From JABAYQ01 sp018608925 (GTDB taxonomy: Bacteria > Bacteroidota > Bacteroidia > Flavobacteriales > UBA7312), in contig JASJHQ010000043.1 of assembly GCA_037625715.1 (NCBI GenBank), forward strand, positions 9,283 to 73,282: a stretch of DNA of 64,000 nucleotides, read 5' to 3'. The notes beneath the pieces are model-generated. The model did not search any database. It saw only the letters and a list, made by a program, of their open reading frames with translations, and was not told the origin of the DNA. A program made the position numbers and the translations under genes. This document shows, piece by piece, positions 34,943-44,774 of the stretch; within the stretch, counting starts at the first letter, position 1; the number at the start of each line of letters is the position of its first letter.

Positions 34943-36880
34943 CTATATATCAATTTTAGCATATTTAGCATTCTGCTCAATAAACTCTCTTCTTGGCGGA
35001 ACCTCATCCCCCATCAGCATTGAAAACACTCTGTCAGCTTCGACAGCGCTATCAATAGTAATTTTTCTTAACGTTCTAACCTCAGGGTTCATAGTTGTAT
35101 CCCAAAGCTGCTCAGCGTTCATCTCACCAAGACCTTTATATCTTTGGATAGTAGCACCTGTCATTTCCTTAAGATTGATATCTCTTTCGTCATCTGACCA
35201 ACAGTATCTTTGATCTTTACCTTTCTTTAATAAATAAAGCGGTGGCGTAGCGATATAAAGAAATCCGTTCTCTACTAAAGATTTCATGTATCTAAAGAAG
35301 AATGTCAAAATTAATGTTGCAATGTGAGACCCATCGACATCTGCATCGGTCATAATTACAATTTTCTTATATCTTAATTTAGTAAGGTTTAGCTCTAAAC
35401 TATCTTCTTCAGTTCCGATACTTACCCCTAATGCAGTATATAAGTTTTTGATTTCTTCATTTTCAAAAACTTTATGTTGCATTGCTTTTTCAACATTTAA
35501 GATTTTACCTCTTAAAGGAAGGATAGCTTGGAAAAATCGATCACGACCTTGCTTAGCTGTTCCACCTGCAGAATCTCCCTCTACAAGGAATATCTCACAT
35601 TTATCAGGATCTTTATTAGAGCAATCGGCTAACTTACCAGGTAAACCAGAACCAGAAAGAACATTCTTTCTCTGAACCATTTCCCTTGCTTTGCTAGCTG
35701 CATTTCTTGCTTGAGCTGCAAGCAATACTTTTTGTACAATTTGCTTAGCCATTGCAGGGTTTTCCTCCAAATAGTTGTTAAGCATTTCTCCTACGGCCTG
35801 GTCAACAGCACCTGACACTTCTTTATTACCTAATTTTGTTTTGGTTTGGCCCTCAAACTGAGGTTCCATCACCTTAACAGAAATTACAGCAGTCAAACCT
35901 TCTCTAAAGTCATCACCAGCAATCTCATACTTAACCTTATCCAACATACCCGACTCGTCGGCGTATTTCTTCAAGGTACGAGTTAAAGCTCTTCTAAAAC
36001 CAGCCAAGTGAGTTCCACCCTCGTAAGTATTAATGTTATTTACGTAAGAATATAAATTTTCAGAATAGGAAGTATTGTAATGCATAGCCACTTCGACAGG
36101 AATACCATTCTTTTCGGTTTCCATATAAATAACTTCATCCAACAATTTTTCTCTGTTCTCATCAATCATTTCAACAAACTCCAACAATCCTCTTTCAGAT
36201 AAGAAAACATCCGTAACATGATTACCTTCTTCGTCTGTAGATCTGTAATCGGTTAAAGAAAGCTGAATACCCTTATTTAAGAAAGATAATTCTCTTAATC
36301 TCTTTTGTAATATATCGTATTGATAAACAGTTTCAACAAAAATAGAATCATCTGGCAAAAATGTAACAGTAGTACCAGTCTTATCAGTAGTTCCAACTTC
36401 TTTTACATCATAAGAAGGAACACCTATTTTGTACTCTTGTTGAAAAACTTTACCATTTCTAAATACCTCTACTTTTAAGTCTTTTGATAATGCATTTACA
36501 CAAGAGACACCAACACCGTGCAAACCACCAGATACTTTGTAAGAATCTTTGTCAAATTTACCACCAGCGTGAAGAACGGTCATTACAACCTCCAAAGCAG
36601 ATCTTTGTTCTTTTTCGTGAATATCTGTAGGAATACCTCTACCATCATCGGTAACAGTAATAGAATTGTCTTTATTGATAAATACATCAATTACCGAACA
36701 ATGGCCAGCTAAGGCCTCATCAATTGAGTTATCGACAACCTCATAAACAAGGTGATGAAGTCCTTTTACCCCAATATCACCAATATACATGGCAGGTCTC
36801 TTCCTAACAGCTTCTAATCCTTCTAATACTTGAATATTGCTTGCGCCATATTCTGGATTATCTTTAGCGTTTTCATTCAT
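34943..36880 (-). CDS. gyrB: DNA gyrase subunit B
   Basis: GyrB (645 residues) is the ATPase half of DNA gyrase, which puts negative supercoils into DNA. The GHKL ATPase motifs VVDNSIDEALAG and VTDDGRGIPTDIHEKE are at the N-terminus, GGLHGVGVSCVNALS follows, and the Toprim motifs FLVEGDSAGGTAKQGRDR and IVIMTDADVDGSHIATL are near residues 420-500. The 165-residue insert of E. coli GyrB is absent, as usual in Bacteroidota, which fits the 645-residue length. QRYKGLGEMNAEQLW marks the C-terminal GyrA contact. ParE is a less likely alternative. Confidence 0.95.
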   Translation of the reverse strand: MNENAKDNPEYGASNIQVLEGLEAVRKRPAMYIGDIGVKGLHHLVYEVVDNSIDEALAGHCSVIDVFINKDNSITVTDDGRGIPTDIHEKEQRSALEVVMTVLHAGGKFDKDSYKVSGGLHGVGVSCVNALSKDLKVEVFRNGKVFQQEYKIGVPSYDVKEVGTTDKTGTTVTFLPDDSIFVETVYQYDILQKRLRELSFLNKGIQLSLTDYRSTDEEGNHVTDVFLSERGLLEFVEMIDENREKLLDEVIYMETEKNGIPVEVAMHYNTSYSENLYSYVNNINTYEGGTHLAGFRRALTRTLKKYADESGMLDKVKYEIAGDDFREGLTAVISVKVMEPQFEGQTKTKLGNKEVSGAVDQAVGEMLNNYLEENPAMAKQIVQKVLLAAQARNAASKAREMVQRKNVLSGSGLPGKLADCSNKDPDKCEIFLVEGDSAGGTAKQGRDRFFQAILPLRGKILNVEKAMQHKVFENEEIKNLYTALGVSIGTEEDSLELNLTKLRYKKIVIMTDADVDGSHIATLILTFFFRYMKSLVENGFLYIATPPLYLLKKGKDQRYCWSDDERDINLKEMTGATIQRYKGLGEMNAEQLWDTTMNPEVRTLRKITIDSAVEADRVFSMLMGDEVPPRREFIEQNAKYAKIDI

Positions 36881-36921
36881 TATTTTATAAGTTTATTTAA
36901 GTACTGAATACTAGATTACAA

Positions 36922-36929
36922 CAAATATA
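36922..36929 (-). promoter_or_regulatory. Probable gyrB -7 box
   Basis: TATATTTG on the minus strand fits TAnnTTTG, 41 bases before the gyrB ATG. A well-spaced TTTG is not seen upstream. Confidence 0.4.
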
Positions 36930-37000
36930 AAAAAAGAGACTCACAAGAGGCTTTTAACACCAGCTAAATAACAGCTACTTATTAACAAAAAGTGAATAAA

Positions 37001-38671
37001 TTAGTAACGATAAGTTACACCAATCTGAATTTGAGGACTTAAGGCGGAATAGTTTTGCCAAACCTGATAACCACCAACTAAATTATTAGCTAGCAAATAA
37101 GATGAAAAGACATTGTTTATCTTGTATTCAAGAGATAAATTAACATCAACAATATCTCCTAACTCTTGGCTTTGAACCACATTATCACCATTCAAAGAAA
37201 CGCTTCTATCTATTTCAGCAAAAACTTCCGCACTTGCAATAATGGCATCTGCTATGTTGTAATATCCTTTAAGATTAACTTTAAAAGTAGGTTGGTAGTT
37301 ATAACTACTCAATGTGTCCAAATCGAAAGACTGGTAGTTTAAAGACAAGCTAACTCCTTTTGAGGAAGAAATCTTATAGTCTATCATAGAGAATAAATTT
37401 AAGTGAGTTCCATTATCGTAAATTACTTTAAATTTATTCTGAAAAGTAGAACTTAAATCAAGCTCATAAAAAGGAATATAATCGACTTTAGCATAAGACA
37501 ACTTAGAACTAAAAAAAAGCTTGGAAGAAAGCTTAGAATCCACTCCTACAAAAGCATTGTACTTTACATCACTATTATTCATCTCTAATGACTTATTGCC
37601 ATTGTCCAGGGCATTTAAAACAAAAGGATTGTCTTTACTCAAATTCCAATAAGAATTGTGCTCAATACCACCATCAACACCCAAGTAGGTTCTGACAATG
37701 TCGTTAACGAATGTATAATCCAAACGGACATTAGGATAAACAGCTGATGAAGAAATAGAGGAGTCGGGATTATTAATCATCACATAATTAATACCATAAA
37801 CACCTTCAATATTTTCAAACTGTTTTTTAATAGCAGGAACAACCGAAGTAATTACCTCTCTAGTCTTGTCTTCATAAAAGGCTACTTTGTCGTTTAGATT
37901 ATTAAAATCATAATCTATATTTAGAGCCACAGAATAATCAATGTTATTATACGAACTTTCAATTTGCGAACGCAAACCAACACTAGATTCTGTTTGCTCA
38001 TTTACATCTGAAACAAAAAGTTTAGCAAAGTAATTAAAATGCTGTCTTTGATTACTTTCTATGCTGACATCAAAATTGGAATAACCCCAGTACTGATTCA
38101 ACAAGTCCTTATCAACAATAGATGTTGTTCCATAAGCCAACAAGTTATTTCCTTCCCTACTAAGACTTGCCTTTAAGCTTCCGAAATCGAACACTTTTTT
38201 AGCAAATAAGTTAAAATTAGTTTGCCTTGCATCCGCAGCAACTTTATCGTTTAAAAACTCATTTTTAGCATTCATATACGACTGCCAAAAACCCAATCTT
38301 ACTCCATAATTAAATGACTTATTTCTAGTCGAGTTATAGAAAAAATCTGCATTGGGAAGGGCATTATTTCCCAAACCTAATTTTAGATATGTAGAATACA
38401 ATTTTGACAAAGGCTCACCCTTAATTTTGGCAGGACTAATAGTATCTACACTATAAGAGGTAAGGTATTGCTTAGAATTTAAGAAATACTGCACTTCAGT
38501 TTCCACATTAAAAGTATCCTGACTTTGAGGTAAATCCATTATTTTATTTGCTATCGGAACAGAAGGGATAAAAGACTCTGTTACTTGAATTTCTTGAACA
38601 CCAAGATCAGATTCTTGAGCAAAAGAAAAATAGCTTATAAAAATTAGTAAAACAAAAATCTTATTCTTCAT
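37001..38671 (-). CDS. Outer-membrane beta-barrel protein paired with TPR protein
   Basis: This 556-residue protein has a signal peptide (KIFVLLIFISYFSFAQE) and then a region resembling the start of a TonB-dependent receptor barrel (IQVTESFIPSVPIANKIMD). The rest is rich in alternating aromatic/polar beta strands (YNSTRNKSFNYGVRLGFWQS, FNYFAKLFVSDVNEQ) and the chain ends IQIGVTYRY, with a terminal aromatic as expected of an outer-membrane barrel. No plug domain is recognised, so it is not a normal TonB receptor. Its start overlaps the end of the giant TPR gene by 11 bases, so the two are made together. Confidence 0.75.
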   Translation of the reverse strand: MKNKIFVLLIFISYFSFAQESDLGVQEIQVTESFIPSVPIANKIMDLPQSQDTFNVETEVQYFLNSKQYLTSYSVDTISPAKIKGEPLSKLYSTYLKLGLGNNALPNADFFYNSTRNKSFNYGVRLGFWQSYMNAKNEFLNDKVAADARQTNFNLFAKKVFDFGSLKASLSREGNNLLAYGTTSIVDKDLLNQYWGYSNFDVSIESNQRQHFNYFAKLFVSDVNEQTESSVGLRSQIESSYNNIDYSVALNIDYDFNNLNDKVAFYEDKTREVITSVVPAIKKQFENIEGVYGINYVMINNPDSSISSSAVYPNVRLDYTFVNDIVRTYLGVDGGIEHNSYWNLSKDNPFVLNALDNGNKSLEMNNSDVKYNAFVGVDSKLSSKLFFSSKLSYAKVDYIPFYELDLSSTFQNKFKVIYDNGTHLNLFSMIDYKISSSKGVSLSLNYQSFDLDTLSSYNYQPTFKVNLKGYYNIADAIIASAEVFAEIDRSVSLNGDNVVQSQELGDIVDVNLSLEYKINNVFSSYLLANNLVGGYQVWQNYSALSPQIQIGVTYRY

Positions 38672-41600
38672 CTTCTGTATTTATTTCTTCCTCATCAAAA
38701 TCAATGAGAAGGTCTATTATTAATTCGTTGTCTTGATCTTGAGATTGAATTGATTTTTCTATTGCTTCTATATCCTTAAACTTAGAAAAAGAAAGCTCTA
38801 TCAAGTCTTCACCCTGATAATTATCAATAATACTTTGCAAAGTAGCTTTCGCTTGGAAATAATTTTCTTGCTTGACATATACATCAGAAAGAAGAATAAA
38901 AGCCTTTGCAATAAAGTAATCGTCAAAATAACTCTCAGCAAGCTCAAAAACACCTGCCTCTACAGCCTGAAAATCTTCCTCTATAAAGGAAAGTGCTGCT
39001 AACTGATACTTAGCTTCAGCGCCAAAAGAGTTGTTGTCGAGCACAGCAATTTCTTGATATTCTTTTTTAGCCGCATAAAACTCCGACAATTTAAAAGCGT
39101 TATTAGCCAAGACCAATCTAGCATCAAGCATTAACTGCTGATCTAACTTATCTATTTCCAACATAGCTCTAGCGGAAGACAACAACTGTTGTTCCGCATT
39201 AAGTTCTTTATGACACAAGAACAAAGAAATTTTGGCCGATCGAATCAACTCCTGAGACGAAGCTATCTCAAGCAAAGCCTGAAAATGCAGCGCTGCAATA
39301 CCAAACTGGCCTTGGCTAAACTCAATAGAAGACATCTGACTTAAAACTCTTTCACTATACCTAGAATCGTTCCATTCATTAATTTTCAAATACTCATCAA
39401 TCGCCTTATCTTTCTCATCTAATTCGAAAAATGATTCCGCTAAATAGAAAGTAGCAGAATTCTTAAAAATAGGAGAATCAAAAGTTGACAAATACTCTTG
39501 TAATGCCTTTATAGATTTTTGAAAATCTTGCTTAAAAAAGAGCGTTTCCGCTCCATCAAAAGTTATAGAATCTTGAGCCGCAATACTAACGCTAACATCG
39601 GAAAGACCGTCAACATAACTTAAGTATTGTTTTACATCTCCTTGCTCTATAGATACATTTTTAAATGCGGCTAAAGCTTCTTTAGATTCGGAAGTAGAAG
39701 GATACATTTCGATAACTTTCTTAAAATTAACTAATGCCAAATTAAAATTATCGACATTGTAATAATGAAGTCCCAGCTTAAGAATGGAAGACTTAACCAA
39801 ACTACTTGAAGGATAATCATTTATTAATTGACTTAGTAAGTTCACTCCTTTTTCTAACTCAGACTTGCTATTAAGATAAATGTCTGATAACATAAACATT
39901 GCATCATCATGGTATGGAGAATCTGCATACTCTCCATAAAGAACATTGAGCATAGACCTCTTTTCTTTCTCCTGATTAGTTAGACCATAACAAAGCACTT
40001 GCTGGTAAATAGAATAATCCACATCAAAAATATTTTTCTGTTGCGCTATTTTATAAAAATCTACAGCTCTTCTATAATTTTTAGACAAGAAATAACTATC
40101 GCCTAAACGAAGGTAGGCATCGTTAATTTTTTCCTGAGAAGAATCCATTTCCACAAACTTCCTAAACCACTTAATAGAATTAACATAATCATTGTTTAGG
40201 TAATAAGAGTAAGCTAAACCATAATGACCATCTCCATATTCGTCAAGGTCAATTGAGCTAGAGCTAAATATAAAACTTTGGTAAGAGGATATTGCTTTAT
40301 CGTATTGGAATAACCCAAAATAAGATTCTGACTTCCAAAAATGAGCCAGAGAACTTAAATCTTCATTATTAGGGTAAGACAGACTTAGATCAAAACGCTT
40401 TATAACCTTATCGTAAGCCTTGATCTTAAAAAATTCTATGGCATCAAAGAAAGACGCTCTTTGCAATGTGTATTCTTGCTCTAGAGTAAGACTAGGCAAA
40501 GACTGTAAAAACGTTATTGTAGAGGTATAATCTTTAGTCGTGGCGTATGCTTTAACCAAAAAATCTCTAACGACATCGGTATTAGCGCTATTAGGATAAT
40601 CTTCTAGAAATATTTTTATAGAATTAATTGCATCATTATAAGAAGAAGGATTTTGAACCAACAACTTCAAATAATTAAAATAGGCGTCTTCCTTTAAGAA
40701 AGAATTGAAAGAAAGTGAAGAACAATACTTAAAGGTATTAGTTGCAAAACTTATTTGATTAGACTTAAGATAACATTCACCAAGCTGATAGGCCGCATAT
40801 TGAGACAGACTATCTTCTTCTTCCAAAATTTCATCTAAAAACTCGATCGCAGATTCGTACTCATTAAGTTTAGCATAACTATAACCCAACTGATACTTCT
40901 CAAGTCTATCAAGCGAAGAGTTTGATTGGTATTTTTTCATGTAATCAATAGCTAAGCCGTAATCTTTTTTGAAATAATAAGCATCAGAAACTAAACGATT
41001 CAACTCATTATTTCGAGAATGATCTACACTATCAATTAAAGGCAGAGCATAATCAATAAGCTCTTCGTATCTCTTCTGAAAATAATAAATTTGAGCAATA
41101 TAATATTTACTAATCTGACCAAGAGACTTTACCTCACTAAGCTTTTCGAATCCGTTAAGAGCAGTAGCATAATTACCCTCGACATACGCAATATGAGCAG
41201 GATAATATTCTACTAATTCTTTAAACCTAAAATTCTCATTTCGTATTTCATAAAAGGAGAGTTTAGATTGCTCGTAGTCTTTAGCAACAAAGCTAGAATA
41301 ACCCTGACGGAAGTAAAACATCAACTTTTCATCGCTAGACAACAAAGACAAATCAATCTGTGTCATTCTTGCCAACACCCTCTTATAATCCTTTTTAATA
41401 AAATACAATCGAGAAAGCTGATACTGAGCATCGTTAACATAAAACCCATCCTTAAAATCTTCGATATACCTTAATAACAAAAATTCAGCATCTTCATTAA
41501 ACAATTCGATAGCACAAATTGCAATTCTTAAATCAACTTGCTCCATCTCCTGAGTAGAAACAAGAGGGCATTCAGATAAATATGTATAATAAGATTGTGC

Positions 41601-41732
41601 TAAAGAATAATTTTTACTTTCGAACAATTGATCTGCAATATCTTTGTCGCAATCAGATGAATAACAGAATTGAGCAGTAAAAAAGGCGCTTAAAAAAAGA
41701 AATATAGACTTTAAATTCATGTACTTTTTCAT
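38661..41732 (-). CDS. Large periplasmic TPR protein
   Basis: The 1023-residue exported protein starts with a signal peptide (LKSIFLFLSAFFTAQFCYSS) and is otherwise built of tetratricopeptide-type helical repeats, probably more than 20 (for instance KYQLGYSYAKLNEYESAIEF, HYGLAYSYYLNNDYVNSIKW, DAYLRLGDSYFLSKNYRRAV). The last 25 residues are strongly acidic (DFDEEEINTEDEE). Such proteins act as scaffolds for other envelope proteins. The overlap with the following barrel gene points to a joint periplasm/outer-membrane complex. An alternative start lies at residue 5 (MNLKSIF). The function is not known to me; T9SS or lipoprotein transport are guesses. Confidence 0.8.
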   Translation of the reverse strand: MKKYMNLKSIFLFLSAFFTAQFCYSSDCDKDIADQLFESKNYSLAQSYYTYLSECPLVSTQEMEQVDLRIAICAIELFNEDAEFLLLRYIEDFKDGFYVNDAQYQLSRLYFIKKDYKRVLARMTQIDLSLLSSDEKLMFYFRQGYSSFVAKDYEQSKLSFYEIRNENFRFKELVEYYPAHIAYVEGNYATALNGFEKLSEVKSLGQISKYYIAQIYYFQKRYEELIDYALPLIDSVDHSRNNELNRLVSDAYYFKKDYGLAIDYMKKYQSNSSLDRLEKYQLGYSYAKLNEYESAIEFLDEILEEEDSLSQYAAYQLGECYLKSNQISFATNTFKYCSSLSFNSFLKEDAYFNYLKLLVQNPSSYNDAINSIKIFLEDYPNSANTDVVRDFLVKAYATTKDYTSTITFLQSLPSLTLEQEYTLQRASFFDAIEFFKIKAYDKVIKRFDLSLSYPNNEDLSSLAHFWKSESYFGLFQYDKAISSYQSFIFSSSSIDLDEYGDGHYGLAYSYYLNNDYVNSIKWFRKFVEMDSSQEKINDAYLRLGDSYFLSKNYRRAVDFYKIAQQKNIFDVDYSIYQQVLCYGLTNQEKEKRSMLNVLYGEYADSPYHDDAMFMLSDIYLNSKSELEKGVNLLSQLINDYPSSSLVKSSILKLGLHYYNVDNFNLALVNFKKVIEMYPSTSESKEALAAFKNVSIEQGDVKQYLSYVDGLSDVSVSIAAQDSITFDGAETLFFKQDFQKSIKALQEYLSTFDSPIFKNSATFYLAESFFELDEKDKAIDEYLKINEWNDSRYSERVLSQMSSIEFSQGQFGIAALHFQALLEIASSQELIRSAKISLFLCHKELNAEQQLLSSARAMLEIDKLDQQLMLDARLVLANNAFKLSEFYAAKKEYQEIAVLDNNSFGAEAKYQLAALSFIEEDFQAVEAGVFELAESYFDDYFIAKAFILLSDVYVKQENYFQAKATLQSIIDNYQGEDLIELSFSKFKDIEAIEKSIQSQDQDNELIIDLLIDFDEEEINTEDEE

Positions 41733-41815
41733 AATGAGCTAATTTATCAAACATTGAAATTTCTAGAGAACAAGGCTCAATAAGTTATTAACAGAATGGT
41801 TGTGCATAAAGAAGA

Positions 41816-41846
41816 CTTGTTGACCGCCTTAAAAAAATTAAATTTG
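41816..41846 (+). promoter_or_regulatory. Probable ftsE promoter
   Basis: CTTG (41816-41819), a 19-base spacer and TAAATTTG (41839-41846) match the Bacteroidota pattern with ideal spacing. The box is 22 bases before the ATG. Confidence 0.6.
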
Positions 41847-41868
41847 TAATGAAGAAAACTATTCAACC

Positions 41869-42534
41869 ATGTCTAAAATAGAAGTTAATCACGCCGACAT
41901 ATTTCAAAAAGAACATTTAATACTTTCTGATGTCACATTTAATATTCAAGCTTCAGAATTTGTCTATTTAATTGGAGACACAGGAAGTGGAAAAAGCAGC
42001 TTATTAAAAACGCTGTATGGAGAACTTCCTCTTAAAAACGGAACAATAAATGTTTCTGACTACCAACTATTCAATTTAAAAAAGGAAAAAATTCCGTTTC
42101 TAAGACGTAAAATAGGAATTGTATTTCAAGATTTTCAGCTATTGCCAGACAGATCTGTTCATGAAAATTTAGCTTTTGTATTAAAAGCCACAGGCTGGAA
42201 GATTGAAGAAGACATTAACAATCGAATAAATGAGGTGTTAGAAAAGGTAAATATGCAAGACCATATTTACAAAATGCCACACGAACTTTCTGGAGGCGAA
42301 CAACAAAGAGTATGTATTTCTAGAGCATTGCTAAATGATCCCAAAGTAATTTTAGCGGATGAACCAACAGGAAACCTTGACCCTGACACCACAAATAGAA
42401 TATTAGAATTACTTCACGAACTATGCAAAGGAGGTTGCGCTATACTAATGGCAACTCACGAACATACTTTACTAGAAAGATTCCCTGCCAAAATCATCAA
42501 ATGTGAAGAGGGAAAACTAATCGCACTAAATTAA
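41869..42534 (+). CDS. ftsE: FtsE-type ABC transporter ATPase
   Basis: This 221-residue ATPase has Walker A (GDTGSGKSS, residues 37-45), the Q-loop FQDFQLLPDRSVHENLAF, the signature LSGGEQQR and Walker B with VILADEPTGNLDP. These match FtsE, which together with FtsX activates cell-wall amidases at the division site. FtsX is not next to it; the following gene is a glycosyltransferase starting 4 bases after the stop. In Bacteroidota ftsE and ftsX are often apart, so FtsE is the best call, but a LolD-like ATPase is possible. Confidence 0.82.
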   Translation: MSKIEVNHADIFQKEHLILSDVTFNIQASEFVYLIGDTGSGKSSLLKTLYGELPLKNGTINVSDYQLFNLKKEKIPFLRRKIGIVFQDFQLLPDRSVHENLAFVLKATGWKIEEDINNRINEVLEKVNMQDHIYKMPHELSGGEQQRVCISRALLNDPKVILADEPTGNLDPDTTNRILELLHELCKGGCAILMATHEHTLLERFPAKIIKCEEGKLIALN

Positions 42535-42538
42535 AAAA

Positions 42539-43651
42539 GTGAAAAAAAAAGCCATAAACATAATCTCCTTAGACACTCCATATCCGGACAATTACGGAGG
42601 AATAATTGATATTTTTCAAAAGATCAAAGCCATACACGCGCAAGGAATCAACATTCATCTACATTGTTTTAGTGAAGATAAAAAGAAAAGCAAAGAATTA
42701 GAAAAATATTGCCAAAGCGTAAATTATTATAAACGAAATAAAAACTGGCAAAAGTGGTTTTCTCTCACTCCTTTCATAGTAAAATCTAGAGATAGTAAGG
42801 CTCTTTTAAAGAAGCTATTAAAAAACAAATTTCCAATTCTTTTTGAAGGTATTCATACAACCTATTTAGCAAGCCATGAAGACTTAGTAAACAGAAAATT
42901 ATTTCTTCGAAACCATAATATCGAAGAAAATTATTATCACGCTCTTTATCAAAAGGAAAAAAATATTTTCAAGAAATTATTTTTCTTCTCCGAATACTTA
43001 AAATTAAAAAATTACGAGAGTAATTTAAAATCAATTGATTCCGTATTTTCTATTACAGAAAAAGACAATACCTATTTTAGTCAATTCTATTACAGCGAAT
43101 TGATACAGGTCTTTCACCAAGAAAAAGAAGTGAAAACTAAAGAAGGAAAAGGAAATTTTGCGCTATACCATGGCAATCTATCCGTTTTAGAGAACCAAGA
43201 AGCAGCACTATATTTTGTAAATAATATTTTTAGCGGAATAGATTATCCACTAGTTATTGCAGGCAAAAACCCTACAAAAGAACTAAAGGCAGAAATAGAG
43301 AAAAATAAAAAAATAAAATTAGTAGAAAACCCAAGCGACAAGCAAATCAACGACTTAATCTGTAGCGCTCACATAAACATACTGTCTACCCATCAAGAAA
43401 CCGGAATTAAATTGAAATTATTAAAGTCGCTATTTTTAGGAAGACACTGCCTAGTAAACGACAAAATGCTTCACGGCACTGAACTTTCTCCTTTCTGCCA
43501 TATTGCCAACAGCAAATCCCAATGGGTAGAGCAAATAAATAATTTGCAGAAAAAGGCATTTACTAAAAAAGATGTCGAAAAAAGAAGCAACATAAAAGAG
43601 CTTTACAATAATGAAGATGAAGCTAAAAAAATAATAGAATTTATTTTTTAA
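42539..43651 (+). CDS. Glycosyltransferase-like protein (GT4-type fold)
   Basis: The 370-residue protein resembles GT-B glycosyltransferases: an N-terminal half beginning NIISLDTPYPDNYGGIIDIF (glycine-rich donor loop) and a C-terminal Rossmann half with FALYHGNLSVLENQEAA and PLVIAGKNPTKELKAEIEKN, ending in a family-typical helical tail. The start is GTG, 4 bases after the ftsE stop, so it is coupled to ftsE. Its end overlaps the convergent glycosyltransferase gene by 11 bases. The sugar and acceptor are unknown. Base composition is even more AT-rich and lysine-rich than its neighbours. Confidence 0.75.
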   Translation: MKKKAINIISLDTPYPDNYGGIIDIFQKIKAIHAQGINIHLHCFSEDKKKSKELEKYCQSVNYYKRNKNWQKWFSLTPFIVKSRDSKALLKKLLKNKFPILFEGIHTTYLASHEDLVNRKLFLRNHNIEENYYHALYQKEKNIFKKLFFFSEYLKLKNYESNLKSIDSVFSITEKDNTYFSQFYYSELIQVFHQEKEVKTKEGKGNFALYHGNLSVLENQEAALYFVNNIFSGIDYPLVIAGKNPTKELKAEIEKNKKIKLVENPSDKQINDLICSAHINILSTHQETGIKLKLLKSLFLGRHCLVNDKMLHGTELSPFCHIANSKSQWVEQINNLQKKAFTKKDVEKRSNIKELYNNEDEAKKIIEFIF

Positions 43652-44714
43652 TAGGAAGAAAAACAGAAGCTAAAACCTCCTCTTCCTTTTGCCAATTTAA
43701 TTCTTGTTTTGCCAGTTCGTAATCAGAATTATTAAAGCCTGTACTATAAAGCAATTCTATCTGAGCAGCTACATCCTTTGGACTTCTATTATTCAACAAA
43801 ACACCTATCTTATATTTATCTACTACAGATTTGACTTCTTTTAACGGACTTGCAATAATTTTTAAGTCGGAGTGAATGTAATCGAACAACTTATTAGGCA
43901 AACTATAAGAAAAACTTAATCCTATAGGCTCTTCCAACAACAAGCCAATACTAGCTTTTTTAGTATAATCTCTTAGATGCTCGAAAGGAACTTTACCTAC
44001 AAATTCAACCCTATCTAAAACGCCTATTTCTCTGCTCAAATCTTTTAGAAACTCAAAGCCCCCTCCAACAATAATTAGATTAAAATCAGGCAAATAAGCT
44101 AAACAACGAATTGCTAAATCAAGACCCCTTCCTTTATTATAATTGCCTTGAAAAATGAGTGTCTTATTGTTATGTTTTAATCTATCAAAAGTAGTCTTGT
44201 AAGGTACATTTCGAACCACCTTCATTTCTACATTTAGCTTTTGATTAAAATGATTGGCCAAAGACTGACAAACAGTGTAACTATGTTTTACTTTAGGTAG
44301 CAGAAAAGACTCCAAACTTTGCCAGAACATCTGAATTCTAGGGCGATTATTTAATTCGGGAGAATCAGAAAATATTTCGTGACTATCAAAAACAAGATTA
44401 TTTTTTTTAATTTTTGAAACTAAATAATTGGGCAGAAGCGTATCTAAATCATTGCTAAGCAAGTGTTCCGACTTATTAAACAATAGAAAGAGAAACAATC
44501 TTACACTAAACTCTGCATAAAAAAAAGAACCTTTTTTGAACCACATAGGAAACCGAGAAGTAGCATACTCTCTATCTAATACCTTGCTGTCAGCTTGTAA
44601 GAATCCGACAAGCAAAACATCAAAGCCAAAAGCTTGAAGGCTAGTGCAAACCTTATGAACTCTCTGATCAGTACTTAAGTCATTAGTAACAGAAACTATT
44701 ATCCTATTGGGCAT
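43641..44714 (-). CDS. Glycosyltransferase (GT4 family)
   Basis: This 357-residue GT-B enzyme starts with PNRIIVSVTNDLSTDQRVHK, a typical beginning of GT4 proteins, which is why the ATG at 44712-44714 is preferred to one 12 codons upstream. The donor half contains KTLIFQGNYNKGRGLDLAI and the nucleotide-sugar motif EEPIGLSFSYSLPNKLFDYI with a conserved glutamate. Its product probably transfers a sugar to a lipid-linked or cell-surface glycan. Its 3' end overlaps the convergent glycosyltransferase gene, and a divergent murB starts 61 bases upstream. Confidence 0.85.
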   Translation of the reverse strand: MPNRIIVSVTNDLSTDQRVHKVCTSLQAFGFDVLLVGFLQADSKVLDREYATSRFPMWFKKGSFFYAEFSVRLFLFLLFNKSEHLLSNDLDTLLPNYLVSKIKKNNLVFDSHEIFSDSPELNNRPRIQMFWQSLESFLLPKVKHSYTVCQSLANHFNQKLNVEMKVVRNVPYKTTFDRLKHNNKTLIFQGNYNKGRGLDLAIRCLAYLPDFNLIIVGGGFEFLKDLSREIGVLDRVEFVGKVPFEHLRDYTKKASIGLLLEEPIGLSFSYSLPNKLFDYIHSDLKIIASPLKEVKSVVDKYKIGVLLNNRSPKDVAAQIELLYSTGFNNSDYELAKQELNWQKEEEVLASVFLPIKK

Positions 44715-44761
44715 AAGCGAAAATAATAAAATAGAGCATGCAATAAACAAGAAGTATTTTC

Positions 44762-44769
44762 TAAATTTG
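44762..44769 (+). promoter_or_regulatory. Probable murB -7 box very close to the ATG
   Basis: TAAATTTG ends only 5 bases before the murB ATG (44775). If used, transcription would begin at or next to the start codon, giving a leaderless message. The -33 element is not clear. Confidence 0.4.
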
Positions 44770-44774
44770 GAAAC

